Shown: positions 19,647 through 27,636 of the stretch, piece after piece | Position numbering within the stretch: the first letter of the stretch is position 1 | Layout of the letters: every line of letters begins with the position of its first letter | Assembly (NCBI RefSeq): GCF_027307225.1 | Contig: NZ_DAHUXJ010000009.1 | Span: 1-64,000, forward strand | Length of the DNA: 64,000 nt | Origin: Bradyrhizobium sp. | Lineage (GTDB): Bacteria > Pseudomonadota > Alphaproteobacteria > Rhizobiales > Xanthobacteraceae | Reading direction: 5' to 3' | Position numbers and translations under genes: made by a program | Notes under the pieces: model-generated | What the model was told of the DNA's origin: nothing | Databases searched by the model: none | Seen by the model: the letters and a program-made list of their open reading frames with translations, nothing else

Positions 19647-19713
19647 AGACAACGGACGGCGGCGTGTGGTGGTTTCATGCAGGGGACAGGAGGCAGCCCC
19701 AACGATGCGCCTC

Positions 19714-19732
19714 CGGCAGGACTGTCCTGCCG
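19714..19732. promoter_or_regulatory. 19 bp palindrome upstream of the receiver gene
   Basis: CGGCAGGAC-T-GTCCTGCCG, 9 bp arms about a single central base, ending 28 bp before the GTG of the receiver-domain gene. As RNA it could not form a hairpin loop, so a DNA-binding site is more likely than a terminator. Confidence 0.5.
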
Positions 19733-19760
19733 AAACTCATAGCCTTTTGGTGGAACCTTC

Positions 19761-20159
19761 GTGGCCGCGATGATGGACGTGTTGCGTGACAGGCTCCCCG
19801 AGGATGTTCTCATCGTCGAGGACGATCCGATCATCGCGCTTGACTTCGAGGACACTATCCTTCGCCTCGGCGTCAAGACGGTCCGCACCGCCGGCAACGT
19901 GACGCGCGCGCTTCAGCTTATCGACGAGCGCGCTCCGGATTTCGCGCTGCTGGATATAGGCCTTGTGCGCGAGAACAGTCTCGCAGTCGCCGAGCGGCTG
20001 GAGACGCTGGGTATCCCCTTTGCTTTTGTCAGCGGATATGATGGCGAGGCCGCGTTGAGCGGCGCGTTTTCGCAGAGGCCGAGGTTGCCGAAGCCCTGCA
20101 CGACCGATGCGCTCGAAGCAATGTTGAAACGCGCCGCCGCCGGTCGCGCCGCGCGCTAG
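19761..20159 (+). CDS. Stand-alone response-regulator receiver protein
   Basis: 132 aa single-domain receiver. Acidic pocket Asp21/Asp22 (VEDDPII), phospho-acceptor Asp65 (LLDIGL), Ser91 (FVSGY) and Lys111 (LPKP) are all present; there is no output domain. It may pass phosphate in a multi-step relay or modulate a kinase. Start is GTG 19761 (GGTGGAA upstream) or ATG 19770/19773. The stop TAG is the TAG of the CTAG that opens a half copy of the XY repeat. Confidence 0.86.
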   Translation: MAAMMDVLRDRLPEDVLIVEDDPIIALDFEDTILRLGVKTVRTAGNVTRALQLIDERAPDFALLDIGLVRENSLAVAERLETLGIPFAFVSGYDGEAALSGAFSQRPRLPKPCTTDALEAMLKRAAAGRAAR

Positions 20160-20183
20160 CGCTCCTTTGATTCCGAAGTTCGC
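20156..20183 (-). repeat. XY repeat remnant: orphan Y left half
   Basis: CTAG followed by CGCTCCTTTGATTCCGAAGTTCGC is nearly identical to the Y left arm at 27453-27480, but no complementary right arm, spacer or X hairpin follows. The sequence after the arm resembles reversed Y loops, so this is probably the first part of a reversed, truncated unit. Its CTAG contains the receiver gene stop codon. Confidence 0.75.
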
Positions 20184-20260
20184 ATCGGAGGGGCCGGTTG
20201 ATCCGGCGATCGTTCCACTGGATGATGGCGGAGCCAGTCTCAACGCGAAAGGCCAGTATC

Positions 20261-20839
20261 GTGCCGCGCTCCATCACCAGCGTCGCCGTTTTCTGCGGCT
20301 CCAACTTCGGCAACACCGACGCCTATGCCGATGGCGCGCGCCGTCTCGGCCGCGCCTTGGTTGATGCGGGAATTACGCTGGTCTATGGCGGGACGACGAA
20401 GGGGCTGATGGGAGTCCTCGCAGATAGCCTGATTGGCGCCGGCGGTACCGCGCACGGCGTGATCACCGAACAACTGCGCCAGCGCGGCCATACGCATCCG
20501 GGTCTTCACCACACCGAAATCGTCGCATCCTTGCGAATCCGAAAGCAGCGGATGGTCGAACTCGCTGACGCCTTCATCGCCATGCCCGGCGGCATCGGGA
20601 CGATGGAAGAGATGATGGAAGTCTGGACCATGAACCAGCTTGCGGAGATCGACAAACCGCTTGGTCTCTTGAACATCTCCGATTTCTACCGTCCGTTTCT
20701 CGTCTTCATCGATCACATCGTGGCTTGCGAGTTTCTGCCGCCCGAGCATCGGCATTCGATCTGCGTGGATGCCGATCCGGCCGTGCTGATCGACCAGCTG
20801 CGCCACTTCGTTCCGACCAAAGTGGCGAAGTGGCTGTGA
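20261..20839 (+). CDS. LOG-family protein (TIGR00730; cytokinin riboside 5'-monophosphate phosphoribohydrolase type)
   Basis: 192 aa Rossmann-fold protein. The family motif PGGIGTMEE is at 109-117 with the upstream RKQRM (95-99). Proteins of this type hydrolyse nucleoside 5'-monophosphates to free base plus ribose 5-phosphate and are often misnamed lysine decarboxylases. GTG 20261 (MPRSITSVAVFCGSN) is preferred because AAAGG lies ten bases upstream and it matches the usual N-terminus; in-frame TTG/ATG codons from 20198 would add up to 21 residues. Whether it makes cytokinin here is unknown. Confidence 0.87.
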   Translation: MPRSITSVAVFCGSNFGNTDAYADGARRLGRALVDAGITLVYGGTTKGLMGVLADSLIGAGGTAHGVITEQLRQRGHTHPGLHHTEIVASLRIRKQRMVELADAFIAMPGGIGTMEEMMEVWTMNQLAEIDKPLGLLNISDFYRPFLVFIDHIVACEFLPPEHRHSICVDADPAVLIDQLRHFVPTKVAKWL

Positions 20840-20848
20840 GACGAAAAA

Positions 20849-20880
20849 AACCGGCTGGCGCGCGGCCTGCCGGTTGGTTT
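20849..20880. terminator. Bidirectional terminator-like hairpin
   Basis: AACCGGC (20849-20855) pairs with GCCGGTT (20869-20875). A run of seven A lies to the left and GGTTT to the right, between the convergent LOG gene and the small secreted-protein gene. Confidence 0.6.
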
Positions 20881-20904
20881 CAGTAGAGGATTGATCTTTT
20901 TAGC

Positions 20905-21174
20905 TCAGTCCGATGGACGGATATTCGGATCGATGCCACCCGTTCTCGAATGATCGAAGATCGGCTCCGGGACCCAACTGTCACCATAGAGGAAGGAATC
21001 AACCGCCGGCCCCTGATTGTAAGCGCCGCGAAAGGCATGCATTCGGGTGGCGGGTCCTCGGTAGGTGGGGCCATAATAGCCCGGACCATATACGCGTTCG
21101 TACTGGGCGTAGGCCGGAGCTGCCAGCGTCATGGCCAACGCCGCCAGCGCCGGGATCACAAGCGTGAATCGCAT
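20905..21174 (-). CDS. Small secreted protein of unknown function
   Basis: 89 aa with a clear signal peptide (1-23, ending AYA before QYERV) and a Tyr/Gly/Pro-rich mature part. The start is fixed by GAGGAGAG just upstream of ATG 21174. No known domain recognised. It lies between convergent LOG and the TAXI gene on the same strand. Confidence 0.7.
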   Translation of the reverse strand: MRFTLVIPALAALAMTLAAPAYAQYERVYGPGYYGPTYRGPATRMHAFRGAYNQGPAVDSFLYGDSWVPEPIFDHSRTGGIDPNIRPSD

Positions 21175-21271
21175 GGTGCTCTCCTCATTTCAAACATGAG
21201 GAAGAAACCGAGCCGGTTTGAGGTCGTTCCGGCTGCGGCAATTGGTGCCACGCACCTTGCCGTGACGAACA

Positions 21272-22675
21272 CTAGGTTCCGGTCACCCGCAGTGCGGAGC
21301 TTGCCCGTTGCAGGTTCTGCGCCAGGTTCGTGAGCAGCGCGCGGCGGTCGGCTACCGCGTGATGGAATTGTCCGAGCGCGATGTTGAGCGAGGTCAACAC
21401 GCCTTCCTCGATGACGCCATGGTCGAAGCTCCGCAGCGTTTCGCGCAGGATCTCGTCGGCTTCCGACTGCATGCGGTCGAGTTCTTCGGTGGAATCGGTG
21501 CGTCGTGCCGCCGCGATCATGTCGAGCAGCCGTTCGCGAAGCGACGAGCTGTTGCCGCGTTCATCCTTCTTCAGGTGGCCGGCGAACCATGCACCGACCG
21601 AGCCCATCGCCGACATGGCCATAAGGCCCCACCAGATGAAGTCGCTATAGCGGTCGAGGAAGGTCTTTTCCTCACCGTCGACAAAGGCCGCCGCACCCGG
21701 ATGCACGGGGATGAATGCATCCTTGTCGGTATCCGGTGTCTCGATCTTCGCGGCCAGCGGAAACTCGTTCATTACGGTCTGGCGGATGGCAAACAGCTGT
21801 CGCGTAAAGGCGGCCACCGTCGCGTCCGAGAGATCCTTGCGCGCGACGATATGGTGCGAGAAGCTGATCGTCTTGACCTCTTCCTCGGGGCGATCCGGCG
21901 AGCCGCCAAAGGCGCCGGCCGGAATCTCGGAGGCTTCATACATCGGATGATTTTGCGCGATCGCTTCGGCCGAATCGATGGCAAGGAACGTCGGCGGCTT
22001 GCCGTCGTGTGTTGACGCCGCAATCGCCTCTGACGTGATCTTGCTGTTGACCGGTCCCGCGGCGAGATAGGCGTCCGCCTTGTGGTTGCGGATCGCGTCA
22101 ACCGACTCGGTGATCGGGAACTGGACGACATCGATCTTGCCGGGCTCGATGCCATATTGCTGCAGGATCACTTTGAGCAGATCGACATTGGCAGGCGTAC
22201 GGCCGATGACGCCGATGCGGCGCCCGGCCAGCTGCGCAATCCTGGTGATCTTCGCCCCCGCTTTCTTGCCCTTCATGGGGGCTGGCACCCACAGCACGAC
22301 GACATTCTTGCGCAGCGTCGCCACGGCCTGCGCATTTTTCGGCACGCTCAGGTCGCCGCGAATGATCGCAAGGTCGGCGCGTCCTTCCGCGATCATCTGT
22401 GCGCTGGCGGTGGCACCTTCGGTCTGGATCGGCCGCAGGCGAATCCGGCCATGAGATGTCAGGAAGGCCTGGCTCAAGCCCTGAACCACCTTGAGGTCGT
22501 CACTGTTGGGCGGGCCAACCGCGATCCGCAGGGCGACCGGCCGCATCGCGTAGTAATAGCTTGCGGCGACGATGCCGATCACGGCAAGAACCCCCGCCAG
22601 CACGACCAGCGCAACCCGTCTTGCCGAGGAGCGAGTGGAGGAGCTGGCCGGCCCGGTGCCGAGACCGCTTGTCAT
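21272..22675 (-). CDS. TAXI-family TRAP solute-binding protein, membrane-anchored, with C-terminal extension
   Basis: About 467 aa. An N-terminal helix (about 21-42) anchors a periplasmic TAXI-type binding domain (about 50-340). A second hydrophobic stretch near 350-372 (FIWWGLMAMSAMGSVGAWF) is followed by a cytosolic helical tail of about 95 residues. TAXI proteins normally deliver glutamate-like or dicarboxylate ligands to a TRAP permease, but no permease gene is nearby. The start is uncertain: ATG 22675 has no good ribosome site, whereas TTG 22741 has AGAGAAAG upstream and would add 22 residues. Confidence 0.82.
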   Translation of the reverse strand: MTSGLGTGPASSSTRSSARRVALVVLAGVLAVIGIVAASYYYAMRPVALRIAVGPPNSDDLKVVQGLSQAFLTSHGRIRLRPIQTEGATASAQMIAEGRADLAIIRGDLSVPKNAQAVATLRKNVVVLWVPAPMKGKKAGAKITRIAQLAGRRIGVIGRTPANVDLLKVILQQYGIEPGKIDVVQFPITESVDAIRNHKADAYLAAGPVNSKITSEAIAASTHDGKPPTFLAIDSAEAIAQNHPMYEASEIPAGAFGGSPDRPEEEVKTISFSHHIVARKDLSDATVAAFTRQLFAIRQTVMNEFPLAAKIETPDTDKDAFIPVHPGAAAFVDGEEKTFLDRYSDFIWWGLMAMSAMGSVGAWFAGHLKKDERGNSSSLRERLLDMIAAARRTDSTEELDRMQSEADEILRETLRSFDHGVIEEGVLTSLNIALGQFHHAVADRRALLTNLAQNLQRASSALRVTGT

Positions 22676-22947
22676 CGATCTGGAAAGGTTCGGGTCCAAG
22701 GGGATTTGCTCGCTCGGTTCGGCGGGAAGTTTAGCAAACAATAGCGCTTTCTCTTGAGTTACTTCGTCGTGATGGCTACCGGCGCACCCGCTTGGGCAAT
22801 CCCCTTATGGCCACGGCACCGACGGGTCAGCTGACCTCATGTCTTTGATTTAACAGCGCCTTTTTCAAGGCGCCGGTTGCCGCTTTTCGAGGATCGGAGC
22901 CGGCCGATCGGTGTTAGATAGTCAGTGGTCCAATGAAGGAGGCGCCC

Positions 22948-23250
22948 GTGGCGGAACGATTGTCGGCTGAAGCTCGGAAATCGGCCCTGAAAGGCTTGTC
23001 GGGTTGGAAAGAGGTCGCGGGACGCGAAGCGATCGAGCGCACCTTCGTATTCAAGGATTTCAACGAGGCGTTCGGCTTCATGAGCCGCGCCGCACTGGTC
23101 GCCGAGAAGAACGACCATCACCCGGAATGGCGCAACGTCTACAAGACCGTCGAGGTGGTCCTCTCTACCCACGATGCGAATGGCGTGACACAAAACGACA
23201 TCGATCTCGCCAAGGCCATGAACGCGATCGCCGGCCAATTGGGCGCCTGA
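22948..23250 (+). CDS. phhB: Pterin-4a-carbinolamine dehydratase
   Basis: 100 aa enzyme that dehydrates 4a-hydroxytetrahydrobiopterin; in bacteria it supports phenylalanine hydroxylase or molybdopterin/folate chemistry. The signature NDHHPEW with His57 and His58 is intact. The start is decided by the ribosome site: AAGGAGG at 22936-22942 lies five bases before GTG 22948, while the in-frame ATG 22933 overlaps that site. No phenylalanine hydroxylase gene is in the window. Confidence 0.9.
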   Translation: MAERLSAEARKSALKGLSGWKEVAGREAIERTFVFKDFNEAFGFMSRAALVAEKNDHHPEWRNVYKTVEVVLSTHDANGVTQNDIDLAKAMNAIAGQLGA

Positions 23251-23343
23251 CGCCATTTGCCCACCCGACCTCCCCAAGCGGGGAGCTTGCAAGAGTGGCG
23301 CGATATCCCCAGCTAAGCGCGGATATAGCGCGGAGCGCGGGCC

Positions 23344-23718
23344 ATGATTTCGGAACAGACGGCCGGGTTTGAGCCCGCAGACGAACTCACCAAGAATCCC
23401 GAGAGCGTTCGCCGGCGCTTCTGGGCCAAGTTCAAGCGCGTCGCAGCCAGCCTGCCGTTCGCCGAAGATCTGCTCAGCGCCTATTACTGTGCGCTTGATC
23501 GCCAGACGCCGCGCCATGTTCAGGCCGCGCTGCTAGGCGCCATCGCCTACTTCATCCTGCCGTTCGACTTCATCCCGGACATGCTGCCGGTGCTCGGCTT
23601 CACCGACGATGCCGCCGTGCTCGCCACCGCGATCCGCCTGGTGGCGGCCCACATCACGCCGGAGCATCGCGCCGCCGCGAACGCCGCGCTGAAGCGGACT
23701 TTTGAGCCGGGGACCTGA
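23344..23718 (+). CDS. YkvA family protein (DUF1232)
   Basis: 124 aa. The DUF1232 core with AIAYFILPFDFIPDMLPVLG (about 64-83) forms a short hydrophobic hairpin typical of the family, followed by an amphipathic helix. Function unknown; probably membrane-associated. The cyclase gene starts six bases after its stop, so the two are likely co-translated. Confidence 0.88.
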   Translation: MISEQTAGFEPADELTKNPESVRRRFWAKFKRVAASLPFAEDLLSAYYCALDRQTPRHVQAALLGAIAYFILPFDFIPDMLPVLGFTDDAAVLATAIRLVAAHITPEHRAAANAALKRTFEPGT

Positions 23719-23724
23719 CTGCTG

Positions 23725-24918
23725 GTGGCGCCGACCGACCAGGACCAAACCGATCCGGTCATTCACTGGCTGATGACGGGCGCGCGCCAGCGCACCGACC
23801 CGAGCGAATTCCTCGACGCCTTTGCGCAGGCCTTGCGGGCGGCCGGCGTCGATGTCGCGCGCATCACCACCGGGGTGCCCATCCTGCATCCGCAGATTTT
23901 TTCGTTCAGCGGGCTCTGGCAACTCGGCAAGGGCACGACAGAGCGCCTCTACCGCGCCAATGCGCAGGCGAACGCGATCATGGCCAACAGCCCGATCCGG
24001 CTCGCCTATGAAGGCAAGGGGCCCGTTCGCTTCGATCTGATGGCGCCGCCGCAGCCTGGCGAATTCGACATTCTCGGTGAGCTGCGCGGCGAAAATTACA
24101 CGGATTATGTCGTCCATTCAGTGCCCTTTGCCGACGGCAGCTACAAAGCACTGTCTTTCGCCACCAAATGCGCCGGCGGGTTCGGCGACCGCGAGGTCGC
24201 ATTGTTTGCGGCCGTGATCCCGGCAGTCGCGTTCAATCTCGAGGTCCAGGCGTGGCGGCGCACCGCGCGCACACTGCTCGATACCTATGTCGGGCGGCAA
24301 TCCGGACGCCGCGTGCTGGAAGGTCAGATCCAGCGCGGCGCCGGCGAAACCATCCGCGCGGTCATCTGGCTTTGCGATCTGCGCGGGTTCACCAGCCTTT
24401 CCGAGACGCTGCCGCGCGATGCCTTGATCGACCTTCTCAACAGCTATTTCGGACCGATGTGCGATGCGGTCGCCGCGCAAGGCGGGGAAGTCCTGAAATT
24501 CATCGGCGATGCGATGCTGGCGATCTTCCCGATTTCCCAGGACGCCGCGGCCGCGCAAATCTGTCTGGCGGCGCTAGCGGCGGCCGAATGCGCGCGATCG
24601 GCGTTATCAGAGGAAAACGGCCGGCGCCGCAACGAGGGCCTGCCGCAAATCGAATATGGCCTCGCCCTGCATGTCGGTGGCGTCATGTACGGCAATATCG
24701 GCAGCGATACCCGCCTCGATTTCACGGTTATCGGTCCTGCGGTCAATCTGACCGCACGCATTGAATCGATGTGCCGGCAATTGAGCCGCTCGCTATTGCT
24801 GTCGTCCGATTTCGTCGCGACAGGGGGCATCGCCGCAAAATCGCTCGGGCGTCATCCGCTCAAGGGCGTCGCCGCCGATCAGGAGATCTTTGAGCCTTTC
24901 GCAAGGCCGGTCGGGTGA
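23725..24918 (+). CDS. Class III adenylate/guanylate cyclase
   Basis: 397 aa. The N-terminal 200 residues lack a domain that I recognise with confidence and may be a GAF-like sensor. The catalytic domain (about 208-395) has CDLRGFTS with metal Asp218, FIGDAMLAIF with Asp262, and AVNLTAR with Asn341 and Arg345, so both metal and transition-state residues are kept. Soluble. GTG 23725 follows the YkvA stop by six bases. It is the second cyclase in the window and is flanked by two TAXI genes. Confidence 0.87.
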   Translation: MAPTDQDQTDPVIHWLMTGARQRTDPSEFLDAFAQALRAAGVDVARITTGVPILHPQIFSFSGLWQLGKGTTERLYRANAQANAIMANSPIRLAYEGKGPVRFDLMAPPQPGEFDILGELRGENYTDYVVHSVPFADGSYKALSFATKCAGGFGDREVALFAAVIPAVAFNLEVQAWRRTARTLLDTYVGRQSGRRVLEGQIQRGAGETIRAVIWLCDLRGFTSLSETLPRDALIDLLNSYFGPMCDAVAAQGGEVLKFIGDAMLAIFPISQDAAAAQICLAALAAAECARSALSEENGRRRNEGLPQIEYGLALHVGGVMYGNIGSDTRLDFTVIGPAVNLTARIESMCRQLSRSLLLSSDFVATGGIAAKSLGRHPLKGVAADQEIFEPFARPVG

Positions 24919-24934
24919 GCCGCTAAAACTGCAA

Positions 24935-24963
24935 GGGCCTGACGCGATGGTCGCGTCAGGCCC
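24935..24963. terminator. Strong bidirectional terminator hairpin
   Basis: GGGCCTGACGCGA and TCGCGTCAGGCCC form a perfect 13 bp stem with a TGG loop. It stands between the cyclase gene and the convergent TAXI gene, with T-rich sequence 17 bases further right and TTTT on the minus-strand side. Confidence 0.85.
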
Positions 24964-25001
24964 CTGGCCGCTCTCCCTGTTTTTCTTTTTAGATCAGAGC
25001 G

Positions 25002-26177
25002 TCATCGCGATTTCGATGCCGGCGCCTGGGCGCGGGCATTCTGTTCGGCTTCCCAGGTCTTGAACTGCCTGAACAGCGCTTCCTTGTCGGCTTCCGAGGG
25101 CATCTTTCCGGCCGCCGAGCTTTGCTTCAGGAAATCGTCAAACTTGCTGCGAGACAGCGGTTCGATCCCGTGCGTGTCGAGCCATTGCTGGGCATACGGC
25201 AAGCGTGTCCAGCCGGGCAGCGGTGCTGCGAGTGAAACCTCTTTCCATTTCGGATGGAAGGGCGGATGCTGGAACTGCGGGAATTTGGTGAAAAACGCGT
25301 CGACGAAATTGGTGAGCTTGCGGTAGCGGTCGGTGTTGGGCGCCCAGTTATAGGCGGCGAGCAAGGCCGGCACCGCGATGGTGTCCACCGATTCACCCTC
25401 GGGGATCAGGTTCGGATAATCCTTCGAGGTGAGGGTGGCCGGCAGGTAGTCGCCCTGCAGCGGCCTTTCGTAATCCACCTTCACGAGATGGAAGCGGCCA
25501 TCGTTCTGGAAGCTCGAAACCGACTTATAGGGCTTGCCGCCGACGACGATCACGGCATCGACCTCGCCCTTCTTCAGCTTCTCCATCGCGATACGCTGTT
25601 CGATGTAGACCCAGTTGGCCTTCACACCGAGCCGCTCCGCCACCGTCAACACGGTAACAAAGGTGCTGCCGTTCGGCAGGTCGACGCTGACCGTCTTGCC
25701 TTCAAGGTCCCTCAGGGTCTTGATCGACTTCGGCGCGAGGATCTGCATTTCCTCGTTGTAGAGCTTGGTCACATAGGTGAACTGCTTCTTGATGTCCTTC
25801 GCAAAGCCCTTGCGCTCGAGATAATCGAGCGTGTCGGCGCGCACGATGCCGATGTCGACGCCCTGCAGGAACAGGATGTCGGCGACGCTCTGGACGGAGC
25901 CGCGCCCGACGATCGGAAGTACGCGTAACTTGTTTCCGTCGTCGAGCACGGAGGCGAGGTCGGCGCCAATTTGCACATAGGTGCCGCCGATCGTGCCGGT
26001 GATCAGTGTCACCGTATTGGCATTCAACGCTTGCTTGGTTGAAGCGGAGCCGAATTGAAAGATGGCCTTGAGGCTGTCAGAGACCTTGGCGGGATCAACC
26101 CCGCCTTCTTCCGCGCGCGCCGCGAAGCCGAGCGCCAGCATCGTGGCAACGAGTGCCAAACCAATCAAACGTCGCAT
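25002..26177 (-). CDS. TAXI-family TRAP transporter solute-binding protein
   Basis: 391 aa periplasmic binding protein with a signal peptide (1-22, ending ARA). The TAXI-type start TLITGTIGGTYVQIGADLA lies near 56-75, followed by the two-lobed binding fold with VRADTLDYL and VYIEQRIAMEKLKKGEVDAV. No DctQ/M permease is encoded nearby, so it is an orphan like the anchored TAXI protein at 21272. Ligand unknown. The next gene upstream on the same strand (Sel1-like) ends 27 bp before its start. Confidence 0.87.
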   Translation of the reverse strand: MRRLIGLALVATMLALGFAARAEEGGVDPAKVSDSLKAIFQFGSASTKQALNANTVTLITGTIGGTYVQIGADLASVLDDGNKLRVLPIVGRGSVQSVADILFLQGVDIGIVRADTLDYLERKGFAKDIKKQFTYVTKLYNEEMQILAPKSIKTLRDLEGKTVSVDLPNGSTFVTVLTVAERLGVKANWVYIEQRIAMEKLKKGEVDAVIVVGGKPYKSVSSFQNDGRFHLVKVDYERPLQGDYLPATLTSKDYPNLIPEGESVDTIAVPALLAAYNWAPNTDRYRKLTNFVDAFFTKFPQFQHPPFHPKWKEVSLAAPLPGWTRLPYAQQWLDTHGIEPLSRSKFDDFLKQSSAAGKMPSEADKEALFRQFKTWEAEQNARAQAPASKSR

Positions 26178-26203
26178 TTTTTCCTACCCCTGAATGAAGA
26201 CGA

Positions 26204-27121
26204 TTATTGCAGTTGACTGAGGCGCCGCTGCGCGTCAGGCGAGCCAAGTTGGGCGGCGCGCTGATACCAGTTGCGCGCCATTGCAGGATCCGGAGTGATG
26301 TTGCGGATATCCTGCGCTCCCAGCACGGCGGGGTCGTAGGTCTCGGCCAGCATCATGGCGGCATTCGCATCCTGCCCTTCGGCCGCGCGCTCCAACAGCA
26401 GGCGTGCAGGCGAGATATCGCCGGTGGCAAGCAAGGCCTTGGCCCGCGTCATCAGGTTGGCGAGTTCGGCGGCATCGATCTGCCTTGCAGGTGCAGCGGC
26501 AGGCGCTGCAGCGGTAGGCGCAACAGGTGCGGTGGTCGCCGTGGGTGCGGCAGTAGCCACCGTGGTCGTCGGCTGCTGGATTTCGGCGGGTGGCAGGCTC
26601 TGATGCGCCGTCTTCAGCGCGAGTGCGATTTCATCGCGTGACGGCACTGGCGCCGCGGTCGCAAGCGCCGGGCCTGCTACCATGGCCGGCGTGCTTGCCA
26701 AGGCGGCAGCAGCCGCCTGGGGCGGCGGTGCTGCCGGTGCGGCGGCCTGGCGGATGTCGGCAGAGCCGATCAGCGAAGCGGTCGCGTTGGCAAAGACCGT
26801 GAACGGGTTTTTGACGGCGACGAAGGTGGCGATCAGCGCTGCAGCCGCAAAGGCAGCGGTCTTCAGCAGCCGCGAACTCTTCTTCCGCGGCCGTGCAAAT
26901 TTCGATGACCGCAAGTCTTCTTCGGAGCCAGACAGAAAGAGTGGAACGGAATCGTCTGGCAGGAATTCATCGCGCGTCGCGACGGATCGCGACGAATGCT
27001 GCGACCTCAGCTGCGAACCCAGATTATCCAGGTCGACGGGTTCTGCGTACCGGTCTTCGTATGAAGTATAGTCCGATTCATACGGAGTGTCGTAAGGACT
27101 ATACCGGGTCCCCTGCGCCAT
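26204..27121 (-). CDS. Sel1-repeat-type protein with single transmembrane helix
   Basis: 305 aa. Tyr/Asp/Ser-rich cytosolic N-terminus (1-80), basic patch, one transmembrane helix (about 86-105), a long Ala/Pro/Thr-rich linker (120-210) and C-terminal helical repeats (about 220-305) with ALLATGDISPARLLLERAAE and MARNWYQRAAQLGSPDAQRR, typical of Sel1-like repeats. The start is decided by GGGAGG six bases before ATG 27121; the ATG at 27136 overlaps that site. Probably an envelope scaffold; exact role unknown. Confidence 0.78.
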   Translation of the reverse strand: MAQGTRYSPYDTPYESDYTSYEDRYAEPVDLDNLGSQLRSQHSSRSVATRDEFLPDDSVPLFLSGSEEDLRSSKFARPRKKSSRLLKTAAFAAAALIATFVAVKNPFTVFANATASLIGSADIRQAAAPAAPPPQAAAAALASTPAMVAGPALATAAPVPSRDEIALALKTAHQSLPPAEIQQPTTTVATAAPTATTAPVAPTAAAPAAAPARQIDAAELANLMTRAKALLATGDISPARLLLERAAEGQDANAAMMLAETYDPAVLGAQDIRNITPDPAMARNWYQRAAQLGSPDAQRRLSQLQ

Positions 27122-27359
27122 GGTGATGCCTCCCATTATTACGCAACATCGGGCATGCCGGCATCAGTTTATCGGCCCCTGCCCGTTACTGAACGATCTA
27201 AAACGCATTTTGAATCCGACCAAAAAGCGACGTTCACCGTCTCGATTTAGGAGATATTTTGATTTTATTTAGGCAGCTTTGGGTTGTGTCACCGCGTGGG
27301 TCGCGTCTCATCCGGGGCGCAAATGAGGAGAAGTTGTGGCGTGCCGGCCCAAGGTGACA

Positions 27360-27528
27360 CTAGTGCGGCGGAATTTGAAGTTCCTATCAGTTTTGCCGCG
27401 CGTTCGTCATAGGAACTTCAAATTCAAAAGCCGCACTAGAAACCTATATTTGCTAGAGCTCCTTTGATTCCGAAGTTCGCGTCAGAAGCCGCCTCAATAG
27501 CTTGCGAACTTCGGAATCGGAGCTCTAG
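27360..27528 (+). repeat. XY paired-hairpin repeat, copy 3
   Basis: X: CTAGTGCGGC (27360-27369) with GCCGCACTA (27430-27438), inner 17 bp arms 27371-27387 with 27409-27425 and a 21 nt loop. Spacer AAACCTATATTTG between CTAGs. Y: CTAGAGCTCC (27453-27462) with GGAGCTCTAG (27519-27528), inner 15 bp arms 27466-27480 with 27504-27518 and a 23 nt loop. All stems are perfect. It occupies a third of the 515 bp gap between the Sel1-like gene start and the quinone oxidoreductase stop. In the remainder I see no gene. Confidence 0.9.
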
Positions 27529-27636
27529 ATGGCACAGATTGCGGCTACTACGAACCTCAAAGCGCGATCGCGTCATCAAGCATGGTTAATGGCGTCAAGC
27601 AGCTGACGTAAATACTTGTGGCAAAAATCTGTGGCG

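Noticed and set aside
20261..20839. Lysine decarboxylase
   Set aside because: This is an old misnomer for LOG-family proteins; the PGGxGTxxE motif indicates nucleotide phosphoribohydrolase.
27360..27528. XY units as simple rho-independent terminators
   Set aside because: No U-run follows either hairpin, units occur upstream of divergent genes as well as downstream, and two hairpins with fixed order and spacer are more than a terminator needs.
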